From positions 444,498-508,497 of the forward strand of contig ML133478.1 in assembly GCA_003864495.1 (NCBI GenBank): a stretch of 64,000 nucleotides of DNA, in the 5' to 3' direction. The stretch is from Nemopilema nomurai (taxonomy: Eukaryota; Cnidaria; Scyphozoa; Rhizostomeae; Rhizostomatidae). The position numbers were made by a program, and so were the translations under genes. The notes under the pieces were generated by a model, which was not told the DNA's origin, did no database searches, and was given only the letters and a program-made list of their open reading frames with translations. Of the stretch, positions 36,601 through 45,718 are shown in pieces; position 1 is the stretch's first letter; the number at the start of each line of letters is the position of its first letter.

Positions 36601-37331
36601 CGGCCATCTTTCCTTGATTCTTGACACGACCACGTTCCTTCTCGACAAAATATTCCAAAGTTTACCCACGTCGAAGAGACAAACGATCGTCACATATCTA
36701 CCGCCGATTTACACCGTTATTCCAGCAAATAACTAGGCCGAGAAGCGCTCCCTGGGCCCATAACCTGTTAAATTTATCCGAAGCTGTGACCAGGCATAAA
36801 TATGAACAAACATGAATATATAACGTTAATAGAACAAAACCAGGCCTAATACAACGGCTAACATATTCGAGAGTAAAACAGCGTGGTAAGCGAGTTATCT
36901 AAGAGTCCATTGTCCAATAAGCTTCAACATAACGTAACACGTGACTACAGCAAGCATAAGATAATAATAATCATATATTCTAATAAGACAATGCTATATT
37001 GTTTGAATCTTTTAAACAGGAATGGGATGGAAGAAACCTGAAAGTTAGCATTGCCACAGGAAGAAGCGAGGGTGGTAGATCAAGAGGTGGACGTGGAGCT
37101 CCACGGGGTGCATACAGATCTGGTGGTTATGGGGACCGTGGAGGTGACAGTGGAAGTTATGGGAGCTATTCTAGTGGACGCAGACCCTATGGTGGTGGAA
37201 GTGGTGGAGGTTATTCCAGAGGTGGTTATTCTGGAGGTGGATACTCAGGAGGGGGCTCTTATGGCGGCAGCAGTGATTATAGCTCTGGTGGCGGAGACTA
37301 TAGTTCAGGTGGCTACAAAGACAGGTACTAA
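30686..37331 (+). CDS. CIRBP/RBM3-like RRM plus glycine-rich protein (173 aa), paralog B, intron split by a retrotransposon
   Basis: Exons 30686-30788, 31845-31951 and 37020-37331 join in frame to 173 residues, close to the length of vertebrate CIRBP. The RRM has RNP2 IYVGSL and RNP1 RGFGFVTF, preceded by the DRETNRSRG pattern seen in that family. It closes with EWDGRNLKVSIA. The tail has RGG, SGGYGDRGG and GGYSRGGYSGGG repeats and ends SSGGYKDRY. The first exon is 103 nt, exactly as in the upstream paralog, and both introns share phase. The second intron is about 5 kb, almost all of it an antisense copia element. The host splice sites are untouched, so the gene is probably still expressed. 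A GTAAGT donor-like site follows the stop (near 37360). Confidence 0.88.
32282..32501 (-). repeat. 3' LTR of the copia element
   Basis: This is the downstream long terminal repeat in the element's own orientation. By eye it matches the other copy over all 220 bp. AGACA precedes it on the plus strand. Confidence 0.9.
32502..32510 (-). other. Polypurine tract of the copia element
   Basis: The coding strand reads AAGTGGGAG immediately before the 3' LTR, the expected place for the plus-strand DNA primer. Confidence 0.65.
32532..34142 (-). CDS. Copia reverse transcriptase-RNase H ORF
   Basis: The 536-residue open frame overlaps the integrase frame by about 52 nt in the minus-one register. It shows the copia reverse transcriptase signatures (WVLKVKRNEDG, VHQMDVKTAFLNG, KSIYGLKQ-like RSIYGLKQSAR, the catalytic YVDDIL), then the connection region and RNase H (GFSDADWAGD, STTEAEYVALS, HIDVTYHFIRE). 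The domain is complete to its C-terminus. No slippery heptamer in the correct register is visible at the overlap, so a damaged or mis-sequenced base is likelier than programmed frameshifting. Confidence 0.9.
   Translation of the reverse strand: MPYDRSNCEGNNEPRTIEEALNSEHSTQWKDAMNSEYNSLIKNDTWNLVPPPANQKVLGSKWVLKVKRNEDGSLDKFKARLVAQGYSQTHGIDYEEVFAPVAKYSAIRTLLTLANAYNFEVHQMDVKTAFLNGTIDCDIYMSQPEGFVDQSKPNHVCKLKRSIYGLKQSARCWNNTLDSFLISSGYKKNTADNCIYIKQVETTDGKVNLCILAIYVDDILCISNDTNFLKSEKELLCQRFEIVDQGEVHYILGMSITRDMRNQTTFVSQPRYTDDVLKRFKMEDCKPVSTPIEPGKRFERISEDDEPFNPSLYQQAIGCLTYLSTATRPDIAIAVSILSRFMSKPSKDHWMGIKRILRYLKGTINFGLKLSAVGEDLEIFGFSDADWAGDPDTRHSTSGYVFQIGNSTVSWCSKKQATVAKSTTEAEYVALSLATQEAIWLRRLLSDLGHNLSSPTSILEDNQGAIELSKNPKFHSRTKHIDVTYHFIREKIESKDISVTYCPTNKMVADIMTKGLPKVSFQKFRNLLNVCYVSGH
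34091..36607 (-). CDS. Copia Gag-protease-integrase ORF
   Basis: The ORF starts at the ATG giving MAEITKIEPLNG; the open frame extends further upstream to 36658 without an ATG. In order it has a Gag region with the NYQSWKYNMKLVL start typical of copia Gag, an Arg-rich stretch, one CCHC zinc knuckle (CFKCQEFGHIVKNC), a protease motif (IDSAAS, where the family usually has DSGA), a pre-integrase His-Cys domain (HCRYGHL...CEACALG), and the integrase core with its Asp residues and Glu (HSDVCGP, LRTDNGGEY, QNGVAERLNR). The frame ends with a stop at 34091-34093, just before the reverse transcriptase begins in another frame. Intact copia elements usually carry one continuous polyprotein. Confidence 0.9.
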   Translation of the reverse strand: MAEITKIEPLNGTNYQSWKYNMKLVLMERGLWGFALGTEETPGSDESVAVRNAFRLRSDKAYSLIALSVSKNLQVHIMSTTSPSIAWNTLQQQFEFISVAQVVRLNRKFYAASMKEGEDLMEHLTYMTSLAEQLRELKEDISPRKFATVVLGSLPDSYENFISSLNARNIEDLDWDNIKGSLIEEFMKRKDKNEKQNNSGNDALFLSNRERYSRGNGAIFRGDSHSRRGGPREPRQQQRNQHGRHEDLKGPRCFKCQEFGHIVKNCPMNKRKTAYSHIVEEKHPQEAANNAKVIQSIDFQEMGLISSTKGEQSDGWYIDSAASKHMTYEKGILLDFIGYKKPMEIHLGDDTVIFAYGEGKVKLTCCDGDNSAVLVLHNTLYVPELAKNLISVPAMAQMGATVTFDKDKCTVLKDGLKLTLGYIIDRKLYRVNSPEFASLTDVPNKGTMRRWHCRYGHLNHVYLNQLINKQLVEGLEHSDTMFDGQCEACALGKMSRIPFPKKSAHRATELLETIHSDVCGPMNVESLGGSRYILTFVDDCSRYAFAYFIKSKDEVITKFKEFVTLVANQTGCKVKALRTDNGGEYTSKAFTEFCKERGIIHELTNPYCPEQNGVAERLNRTIIEAARSMLSHAKLPQQYWAEAVSTAVYLHNRSPTAALKKTTPYECWFKKKPDVSNLRVFGCLTFVHVPESQRRKLDQKALQAIFVGYPEGTKGYKLIDLNSKRFMRSRNVLFFEDKFHDFNESKQDKEIVFHEFNNVEDDDEVADDTTEPTTEDQHELAEELARNAQPVGATYEEHFMEQVRNLEPKRQTKVPARFRTDECLMTDPIVREIMSQEQ
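36752..36765 (-). promoter_or_regulatory. Primer binding site for initiator tRNA-Met anticodon arm
   Basis: The plus strand reads CTGGGCCCATAACC directly against the LTR. This equals the anticodon-stem and loop segment (CAT anticodon) of animal initiator tRNA-Met. The element's RNA would therefore pair with the internal anticodon arm of that tRNA and not its 3' CCA end. This is the half-tRNA priming known for Drosophila copia. Confidence 0.8.
36766..36985 (-). repeat. 5' LTR of the copia element
   Basis: This is the upstream long terminal repeat in the element's orientation, which should hold its promoter. It is followed on the plus strand by the target duplication AGACA at 36986-36990. Confidence 0.9.
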
Positions 37332-40300
37332 AGGACAAAAACACACCCTAGACCTGTAAGTGCTAAATTTGTTTATTCAATTATACATTGGGTCTAAAAT
37401 GGAACATTCTGATGTTTGGAGCAACCCAAGCAACTATATTTTTGTAACCAAGAAGGTTTTAGGGAAAGGCAGTTGGATTTCTTTGCACTATGTCTAGATT
37501 TCAGCTAATTATTTCTGTTGTACTTGAATTGGATTTGAAGCAGTGTTCCTAGAACTTTAATGTTTCTAAACAGCCAGAAGCCCTATCATAGAACCTTGCT
37601 TCCTCAATTGATGTTCTCATTTGACAAAATAACACAAAGTATTTTTAAAAGAGTACAACTTTTGAGCTCAGGCAATGGTTTTCAAGTGCAGAGAAGAATT
37701 TATTGCTTTCCTGTTCTCCAGTGCTCAGTACAGTAACCAGGCACTGTCACTCTCACAAGAGATGTCTGGTGGTTGGCAGGGGTGCATAAGGGAATGTGTA
37801 AACATTTTGGTGTTTGCTCAGGAAGAGCATTAGTAAAAATTGAATTCCTCATTGTCTAAGACAAATTGGCTTGCGAAGCAACTGCTGCTATGTCTGAGTA
37901 TTGATCTTATCATCCGAGTTAACATTGTTACTTCTGCTTGCTCCTAAGGCACAAAGTTGGTTCATTGTACTATTGCAAGATTGTGCCATTACAGACCAGA
38001 TATTACTGACAAAAGACCTCAAGAGATATTGTTATACTTGCATTCTGTGGTACTTTTAGCGTTTCGAAATTTTTTTTGCATTCAGTGTATCATTGTATTT
38101 AAAATGCCACATTGTGGTATCATAACATCGTCAGAAGCTTCCACTTAAGTTTCAATCAAAATCCCCAGATTTTTCTTCTTCAAATGTGCCAGGACTGAAA
38201 AAGACACTCCATTGCTGACAGAAGAATCACTTGTTCTCTGGTCTAGCTTTTTAATTTTGTGCTTGTTGGTGAAATAAATAGGTGGTTCGCAGGCAGATTA
38301 GATACAACAGTTGTTGCACCAGATATTCCTAAAATTGATCACTTCGAACACCTCCTATTTGAAGCTAAGTTGAGAAGCTTTTCATATGTCTCCTGCTTCA
38401 AAGCTCCTAGTTATTTGTGTCATCTTTCAAACCAGTCATCCTTTGAAAAATGTTGCAGATCATTGCCAAAAATGCTTCCCGTTAATGATTATTGAATTCC
38501 ACAAAGCTATTGGAGCAGTGAAAATTCAAAGCACTTATTATAAATCAAGCCAAGATGATTTTTGTATTCCGGATTTTTCTGTTTAATTTTTCTGTGGAAG
38601 AAGTTTAAATGCAGAGTATGATTGTAAACCATCTTTGTAATGCTGTTTGATTTGTTTCTCATCTGCAAGGCATCAAATGCCTATTCTTGTGTCAGGAGTA
38701 ATTTTCTCAGTTATGAGAAAGTACTGTGGTCTTTTTTACCAATTTGACAAAGAATCTTTGTCACATTGGGATAACAGAACCCTTTGAGATAAAGATTGGT
38801 TTGGAATGGCAACCAAATTTAGTTAGGCTGCCATTTTTCTAGTCGGCTAAGGCTGTGATGTTGGTAGTTACATGCAACAGATAATTGGAATGCAGCTCCC
38901 AAATCCCATTATTTTATGGAGCCCTGCTGGCTCAGAATAGAATCAGATTAAACGCTATGCAATCATCAAGGTATTGAGTCCTTGCTTTTTCAAAGAATGT
39001 AACTCCAAAGGCTTTGAAAATGGGCGTTGATATGCGCTATCTTATTTCGCCACACGTTACAACCTGAAAGACTTCTCCATTATGCTTTTAAGACTTTGTG
39101 GCGGTCCTGCTTTTTGCCAAACTGCTGTATTGTTGCGGCCTATCTCTTGAAACAAAAAAACGTGCTTATTTGGATTCAAAAGTTGATTTCACCCACTAAA
39201 GTTTGACACCAAGATCACCACATGGGGAGGGGGTTGCTAGTGGTGCAAAATGGTATTTGGACACGTTCACCGACAAGTCAATTGAAATGTCATCATTGTC
39301 TTGCATTGTATTGAGCCCCTGAGGAAAGCACCTTTTATGGGTAAGACCAGCGCTTGGGTGATGGCACTGAATAAAATTTTGCACCCTTATTGACCTTTAT
39401 CGAAAAGGTTGATTTCGACGTCACCATTACGTGACAGCAGTGCCTGTTGGTACACACCTACCAATCGCAACCAAAGTTTGTGTGGCCTGATTCATTGTGA
39501 GGCAAAGGCTTGGCTGGGGGTTTGCCGCCTAGGAAAGGCGTGTAATCGAATGTTGGAGACTGTGTCCCAATTCAATTTGTGGACACTGTTCGTTGCTGGA
39601 GTGGTTGATTGTGGGATGGGTTGCTGTGTGCAATTCATGTGCATTTGTAACAAGGGTACATGTCTTTCTGGGCCATTGAAAAGCTTCTGGAGACCTTCTG
39701 AGGAATGAACGTTCAACCAGAATAAAACAAGAGGCATAGCCAATGAAGTTCTCCGAAATGGAAAACATAGGCAGGCACAAGTGAGGCTGTGGATTCGGCT
39801 TTTCCTGCTGTTTTTAAAAGTTGTATGGACATATTTGGTTGTTTACGTGGCTGAAGGTACAAACTTGAAGAGGAGATCTCGAAAAATACAGTTGTAGTAT
39901 CTTTGTTAAAATGGAATGAAACCTTTCAAAATGCGTAAAGATTATCAATTGTGAATGATTAAAATATTTTTGTGTCAGTTTTGTTCTGAATAGGGTATTG
40001 GCCTCTGAAGTGAAAGTAAACTACTGCTCATTTTTATTAACATTCCAAACAACTAAATACCTCCGAATCTGCCACCTGAATAATTCAGCAGTTTGAACAA
40101 GCAAGATAAAGTGTGTTTTGCGATAAACTTTGGTAGCACTGCGAGGGCATTCTGAAGACATCTTTTCATTTGGGCAGCCGGAGTTATCCCTCTTATTCCT
40201 AGATGGGGGCGAAGAAGTTCAACGATTGCCCATGTTTGAAAAAGAAATGTACAATGTATTGCCATGGACTCCAATGACTACCATCCGCGTTTGGCACTGT

Positions 40301-41922
40301 TGGCCTCGTTGATATTAAAGCGTCACTTGGGGTTGCGTTGAATACATTGTTTTAGAAGAAAAGGACATTTCTGCTGAGTACAGTTAGCCATATGTACACG
40401 TGCCAACTGTCTGACACTGATTTCGAAGAGAAGAGGTAAACTTTGTTTCTCTACTGAGTTGAAATGATGGAAAGGGTGAACTTCTTAGAGAAGAGGTACC
40501 TATTTGCAAGTAAAGGGGACACGTTGATGCACAAGGTTGATCGGGGCCTGAGTTCTCCTTAGGCACATCTTCCTTTCTCCTTGGAAAAGGTCCCATTGGA
40601 GTCTTTTTCAAATGTGCTGATCTGATTTTGCAGGACGGAATAGGCGCATGTCGTCATCGAAGAGTGGATGCTGATCTGCTCCTAGTTTGGAGCACGTGGC
40701 TAGGAACCTAGGACTGCGCAGTCGGAAATATCCATGTGAAGTGGAGGAGCATTGCCAATGTTCCATGTAAGTCGATGAGAAACCGAATTTTTCACCAATG
40801 ACTTGCTGAATGCGGCCTACGGTTACGGGAGTTTTCTTACAGAAAGTTTTTCTTGCCTGCTAAACTGCTGCTGTACGGGCGTAAACTTTCGTTTTATTTA
40901 ATCCTCGGGGATGGCGTTAACGCTGGAGCTAGTTGTATTTCCATGGATGCGTCTGTTGGCTAGCTAATGACAAGACAATTTAAGAATAAACCCAACTATT
41001 TAATTTCCTGGACAATTCGTAGTCATTCTAAAGTGTAAAAGAAGTCAATATGCAGACATTGCCGCCTTTCAATCAAAACAGCCTCGAATAGAAAAAAGGA
41101 AATTTCACAAGAAACAGATGGAAATGGAAAGAAAACATTCTACGAAAAGGGACATGATGCGCCAAAATTTTCTAAAATTAAAGAAATAAAATTTTAAATA
41201 AAATACGTAAAGAACTGATGACAAACATGTTACAAGCACTATTACTTGAAAGACTGAATGAGCGATGAAATCGAATTCGCAACACTCGCAAACAGGACAA
41301 CTTTAAATATTTAAATTCATAGAGCAGCAAGTGAAAATAAACTAATAATTGGATTGTGTCTTGATTTCCTAAAGTAGATAGAACTAAATAAAAATATATT
41401 AAAACAATGATTTAATATCGATAAAATTCAACAATACAAGGCAACCTCCCTAACGATAAATTCATTTCTAAATTTAATTGCCCCTTATTTCCAAGTATGA
41501 ATAACGATACTTTCACATTAACGATACAAACAACACACACAAGACACGACCCAAATAAAACTTATGAAAATATTTGCACTCGTGTTCCTTTCGACGGCTC
41601 AATCGGCTACCGAAAATGTAAATAAAAATCTCCGCCTCGCTCAACATCAAGAATTGAAAATATGTTCTTTGGTGAGCGGTTGATGAGAAAAGAAAGTCAA
41701 ACATTTGAAGAATATGAAGACCAAAAATCATAACGAGCGGTTCGGGTCGATTACCTGAGCGAAAGAACTTGGGGAACAAATAGAAGATGCGTAAACGTGC
41801 GATCAAAAGACAAAGACTCTAACTTTGTATTTTAATAAATTGTATTTTATTTAAATAAAAAATAATCTCTCTCAAAGGCTCTTAAAAAGTACTACGAGAT
41901 TTCTTTTTTTTTTTAATTTCAG
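37332..41922 (+). other. 3' untranslated/intergenic stretch after paralog B
   Basis: Several short ORFs occur, but none has splice support or recognisable domains. The segment 40975-41058 repeats the block seen at 29361-29447. From about 41080 the sequence becomes strongly A-rich on the plus strand. Confidence 0.4.
40975..41058. repeat. Second copy of the noncoding block seen at 29361-29447
   Basis: ACAATTTAAG, AATTTCCTGGA, AGTCATTCT and AAAAGAAGTCAA...TGCAGACATT occur in the same order and spacing as in the upstream copy, with scattered substitutions and a short gap. Confidence 0.55.
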
Positions 41923-42583
41923 ACGATTTCCGAAATCTTATCACGGACTCAGAAAACAATAGTGACGATTCTGAAAACGAGTACGAAAGAAAAAGTAAGA
42001 TCATCTTTTTTTTAATAAACCCTTTTCGAATCGAATTTTTTTTGCTTCTTTTTTCATTATTGTTGGATGAACTACTATCCTTCACATATAGGGACGTTGA
42101 GGCCGAGGAGGAATGTTGGTTCTTTGGCGAGGAAGCTGAATGCAGTTTCTGTTGTAGGGGAGAGGAGGAAATAAACAAATTTAAGAAAAATTACGGCTCT
42201 GTAAATAAACCAATAAATGTTTTTTGGAAAGACCAGCCTTGCCCAATGTATTATAACGAAACTAAAGACAGCAGATGTGACGGACTAGACCGGACAATTC
42301 CAGTTCAGGACTACGCCGACATACCAAACATGTTCTTTAGCGCGAAATTAAAGTAAATCTTCTCTATATAAACTGTTTTGATTTATCTTTCTATTGTAGT
42401 TAAGTATGTCATCAAATATGAACCATTCGAAAAATTTATTCAAAAAAACTACAAAAAATTTTTTTTCAGAAGATGTTTACAGCGAATATAAGAAAAAGAT
42501 GCGTCAAGTATCACGCCCAGATGTAACAAAACTCAACCCCCTTGTCGAAGCTAGAATTCGCCAATTTGGAACAATAAACAATT
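41923..42583 (+). CDS. Candidate small multi-exon gene, product unknown
   Basis: Three AG/GT-bounded open segments follow each other closely: 41923-41994 (acidic, DSENNSDDSENEYERK), 42092-42352 (cysteine-containing, CWFFGEEAECSFCC, then DQPCPMYYNETKDSRCDGL) and 42470-42583 (SEYKKKMRQVSRPDVTKLNP, ending at a TAA). Polypyrimidine tracts precede the first and third. The first and third segments join in phase 1. The middle segment is 261 nt and open in another phase, so it does not fit between them as written. It could be a separate cassette, or a frame error may be present. I recognise no family. The 5' end is not found. Confidence 0.3.
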
Positions 42584-42825
42584 AAAAAATCAGAATGTTT
42601 AAGGGTTGTAGAATGTAGAACAAACTTAGATACCAACCTATGTGATTGTTTCAGAAAAAACTTTTAGATGGTGATATTTTATAACAAATGTTTCTATTCT
42701 TATTATTCGTAGATTAGTTAAACAAGAAAATTTCAAAATTGTAGAAAAGCCAAAAGAACCGTGCATTCATAATGTAGTTTTATATTTTCATATGTAAAAT
42801 GTATAAAAAGTAGTTTAATTACAAT

Positions 42826-43164
42826 TTATACTTCTACGTGTGTCTTTATTTCCGCCTTGAAAAATTTCGTATGCTTTTCGCTATTATAGCTGCGAAACTG
42901 GATGTTCAGTATTTTGGAAAACAAAGTATCCCCTACTGCTTCCCTAAGCCACGAAACCTCAGGTCGACTACAGCAGTGTTCTTTTTTGAAAAAATTTGTA
43001 TCATCTGTATGAACTGATATTACAACTCTTTTTCCAAAACAGAATGAGGATTTCATAAACTCAATGTGCAAAAACTTATCATATGCCAGCATTTTCCTCA
43101 TGTCAGTTGCGAGCTCATCAGCATCTTCCGAATTTCTTACTTCCACATTAAAACTTTTTATCAC
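42826..43164 (-). CDS. Hypothetical minus-strand ORF, possible terminal exon
   Basis: The open frame of about 112 residues (IKSFNVEVRNSEDADEL, VVISVHTDDTNFF, ending FFKAEIKTHVEV) has balanced protein-like composition and no ATG at its upstream end. It could be a last exon entered near an acceptor-like AG around 43190. It converges on the candidate gene to its left. No domain is recognised. It may also be a chance ORF in AT-rich DNA. Confidence 0.25.
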   Translation of the reverse strand: MIKSFNVEVRNSEDADELATDMRKMLAYDKFLHIEFMKSSFCFGKRVVISVHTDDTNFFKKEHCCSRPEVSWLREAVGDTLFSKILNIQFRSYNSEKHTKFFKAEIKTHVEV

Positions 43165-44602
43165 AATACCCTCCTCTTCTCCACTTATCTTTTAAGTAAT
43201 GAATGCAGAAAACAAAAAACCGCAGATAATCAGGAACTTCATATTGATTAGACGTAAAGGAACACTACTAATTTTTTATTTTGTTCTTATTCAAATAAAA
43301 AAGTAAAGTACTATACTGATAATTTACCTTCAAGTTTAGTTCGAATATTTACGATATTCCACAACTGGAGTTGTTAATAAAACCACACAAATCCTTTTCT
43401 TCTTCATTCAAAACATCCCAATATTTGTGAATTAATGGGACCGATACTGCTAAATGTAAAAAGGAACGTCTCTAAATGGCTTATAATGTCGAATAATTTT
43501 TTCTCAGAAATTTTTATATGGAAACCAGGCTAAACTCCTCCGGTCTACCTCACAGATAAGTAAACTCAACACTTGATTTTATTCCATCGAATAGTGAGAT
43601 AGGAAGAACAATTAATGAAGGCCAAGCAACCCAAATCTCTAGGATGATCTAGATCGACTCATTAACTGCATCGCTGATTTTTTTGAATGGTACAATCATA
43701 TAGCATTACCAACATACGGGAGGTCGCAACTGTACGTAAGTTTTCAACAGCAATGGGCCGAGACAAGAGCACTATGGGAAAGGCATAGCCATTACGGTAG
43801 AACAAAAAGCATTGAACCTGCGAAATTAATATGTTATCTTATTAACCCAGTCGTCAATTGCATTTGATTACATTTTTGCATCTTCACAGCTCGGTACTTA
43901 CGTTTATTATATTGCAGAAAAGCCTCAATAATTGAGCTGATAAATACTTATTGTCGATTAATATGAGTTTTCTATGGAGAAATGCTCACTACTCAAATGA
44001 ATATATAGTTATGCAAATAATTTGGGAACAGCTGGTCCCGCAAAAAGCCTTCGTTGTTTATTGAACATCAACTGATTAATAACCTCAGTTTTATTGTAAC
44101 CCTGACGACTCCGAAGATCCCTTTGGTGCTGACTATGCTGTTAGGTGTTTGACCTGTCCGATCGTATTCTTGCTAATGGAGTAAATAAATCCTGCAAAAC
44201 ATTAATGCTTCAATAAATACTTTATTCAATACTCTTGATATCGTGTTTTTGATTATTACATTTGATCCTAACAGCTCAGAAAAGTATTCAAGATGGCATC
44301 GATTCTGTGCCAGGAAATGTTTTACCACTGTTTGTAATATGTTCAGAACGTAAGGGAATATATTTAACGAACATTTCCATTCCGACATTTTGCCATAATC
44401 GTTTCATTCGTCACCTTTTCCCTGGCTATATGTCAAGAACCAGGCTAAATGTTACATTTTTTAGGCCTGACCTTGAGCAATCGTCAATTCTTGGTCAGAC
44501 CAAAGGAGAAAAAACTTATGAAAATTATCTCTCTATTCTTTCTAGCCACGTGTGAAGGTTGTGGTCGTAATGGGGGACTTAATAGTACCTTCCAACCATT
44601 GT
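43165..44602. other. AT-rich intergenic stretch, nothing supported
   Basis: I see no conserved coding frame, RNA gene or clear repeat. The segment beside 44602 should contain the 3' untranslated part of the minus-strand GPCR gene. Confidence 0.4.
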
Positions 44603-45718
44603 TTAAAATCGTTTAAGCAGGTTTTTATAATAACGTCTTAACTCGGTGCTGAAACCAATTAAAATTATGGCGTTGAAAGTAGCGTTACAGTTGGCTAGCA
44701 AAGCTAAGTACATAGTTGGTTTGTCGAAAATGTCTATTTTCGATGTCAATTGCTTGTAAAGATGATAAATGACCGCCGGTGTATACGAAACAGTATACGC
44801 GGCGAGAACGAATATCATGGCCTTTCCAAATTCAGTTTGTGGCCTTTTCCTTCTGCAACGAGTTTTACTTCCAGTGCTTGCGTTCTCTGTGCCATGTTTG
44901 CTCTGGGCTGCGCAGTTAGAAGGTCCTGCGTGGCGCATTTCTCTCGCACCCTCCTCTATGTTAACAGCTGCTCCAGCAATGTCCCTCACTTCTCTGTTTT
45001 CGACAATGCTCGGGCCAGCTGTGGTCTTTCGGTAGCACTCTTGATCGAACGAAACATGTGACTCATCCATTCCTTCAACACATTGGATACTTTGGGCAGC
45101 TTTGTCATTGCCCGTGCCACGATCCCTTGAGGCGTCTGTTTTCATCTCTGGAGAGGGACCGCTATTGTTTCTTTTAGGGTCTTCATGTACTGCATTGCCA
45201 GCCACTCCGTTCCTGATGGAAGCGTACGTCCACAGATAGACGAAGAGAAACATAATGTACATTGCAAAGTACAATAAAAGTAGAAAGAGATAGTAATAGT
45301 AGCCGATTAATAATAGGGCCACACTAAGAAAAGTATCGCACACCAATGCAACGTAGCTCTTTCTTTTTGTCATAAAGGCTGAATACTTGTAGAGTAATTT
45401 CATGTGAATGCAGCGATCAATTCCAACTGTAATGGCAAGAAAGCACGAAGACTGGATGAAAACATGCTGTACAAGTCTTGCAATCATTATCGGAAGACTA
45501 GTGTATGCATCTTCCCATGCGCTCAGAACGTGATACGTGAGCCCTGTTACACCAAGAAGGCAGTCAGACACACTCAAGCAGAAGATGAACCGGTACGTTG
45601 CAATGTGAAGCTTCTTCAGCTTCTTCAATACGCACGCGAGAGACAAGTTGAGTGCAATGTTCGAAATGTCTATTATAATCGCAATTGTGATGTAAACAAC
45701 GTGTGCTGTGTTCACCAT
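44603..45718 (-). CDS. Divergent single-exon rhodopsin-like (class A) GPCR
   Basis: One intronless frame of 371 residues with seven hydrophobic segments. Class A marks are an Asn in helix 1 (SNIALNLSL), SVSD in helix 2, IDRC in place of DRY at the end of helix 3, a Pro in helix 6 (SYTPAVIYHLY) and a helix 7 ending FNAIILIGF, where NPxxY would stand, followed by an amphipathic LRRYYKNLL. Helix 3 lacks the cysteine that normally bonds to extracellular loop 2, and helices 4 and 5 are almost fused with nearly no loop between them. The third intracellular loop is long, about 130 residues, polar and low in structure, ending in basic residues (TRCRRKRPQ). This looks like a lineage-specific orphan receptor. 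The ligand cannot be guessed. It is divergently arranged with the eIF2 gamma gene. Confidence 0.8.
   Translation of the reverse strand: MVNTAHVVYITIAIIIDISNIALNLSLACVLKKLKKLHIATYRFIFCLSVSDCLLGVTGLTYHVLSAWEDAYTSLPIMIARLVQHVFIQSSCFLAITVGIDRCIHMKLLYKYSAFMTKRKSYVALVCDTFLSVALLLIGYYYYLFLLLLYFAMYIMFLFVYLWTYASIRNGVAGNAVHEDPKRNNSGPSPEMKTDASRDRGTGNDKAAQSIQCVEGMDESHVSFDQECYRKTTAGPSIVENREVRDIAGAAVNIEEGAREMRHAGPSNCAAQSKHGTENASTGSKTRCRRKRPQTEFGKAMIFVLAAYTVSYTPAVIYHLYKQLTSKIDIFDKPTMYLALLANCNATFNAIILIGFSTELRRYYKNLLKRF

Larger units (their letters stand above)
32282..36985 (-). mobile_element. Full-length Ty1/copia LTR retrotransposon, recent insertion
   Basis: Two 220-bp long terminal repeats (32282-32501 and 36766-36985) look identical throughout. 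They are flanked by the same 5-bp target duplication AGACA (32277-32281 and 36986-36990). A purine tract AAGTGGGAG (coding strand) touches the 3' LTR and a primer site touches the 5' LTR. The inside encodes Gag-protease-integrase, then reverse transcriptase-RNase H, the copia order. It lies antisense to the host gene within an intron. The coding region is broken into two frames between integrase and reverse transcriptase. The coding-strand LTR starts TATTAG and ends AACA, so the usual TG start is not seen. Confidence 0.93.

Noticed and set aside
36752..36765. A tRNA-Met gene fragment next to the LTR
   Set aside because: Only the anticodon-arm segment matches. Its position against the LTR explains it as the primer binding site.
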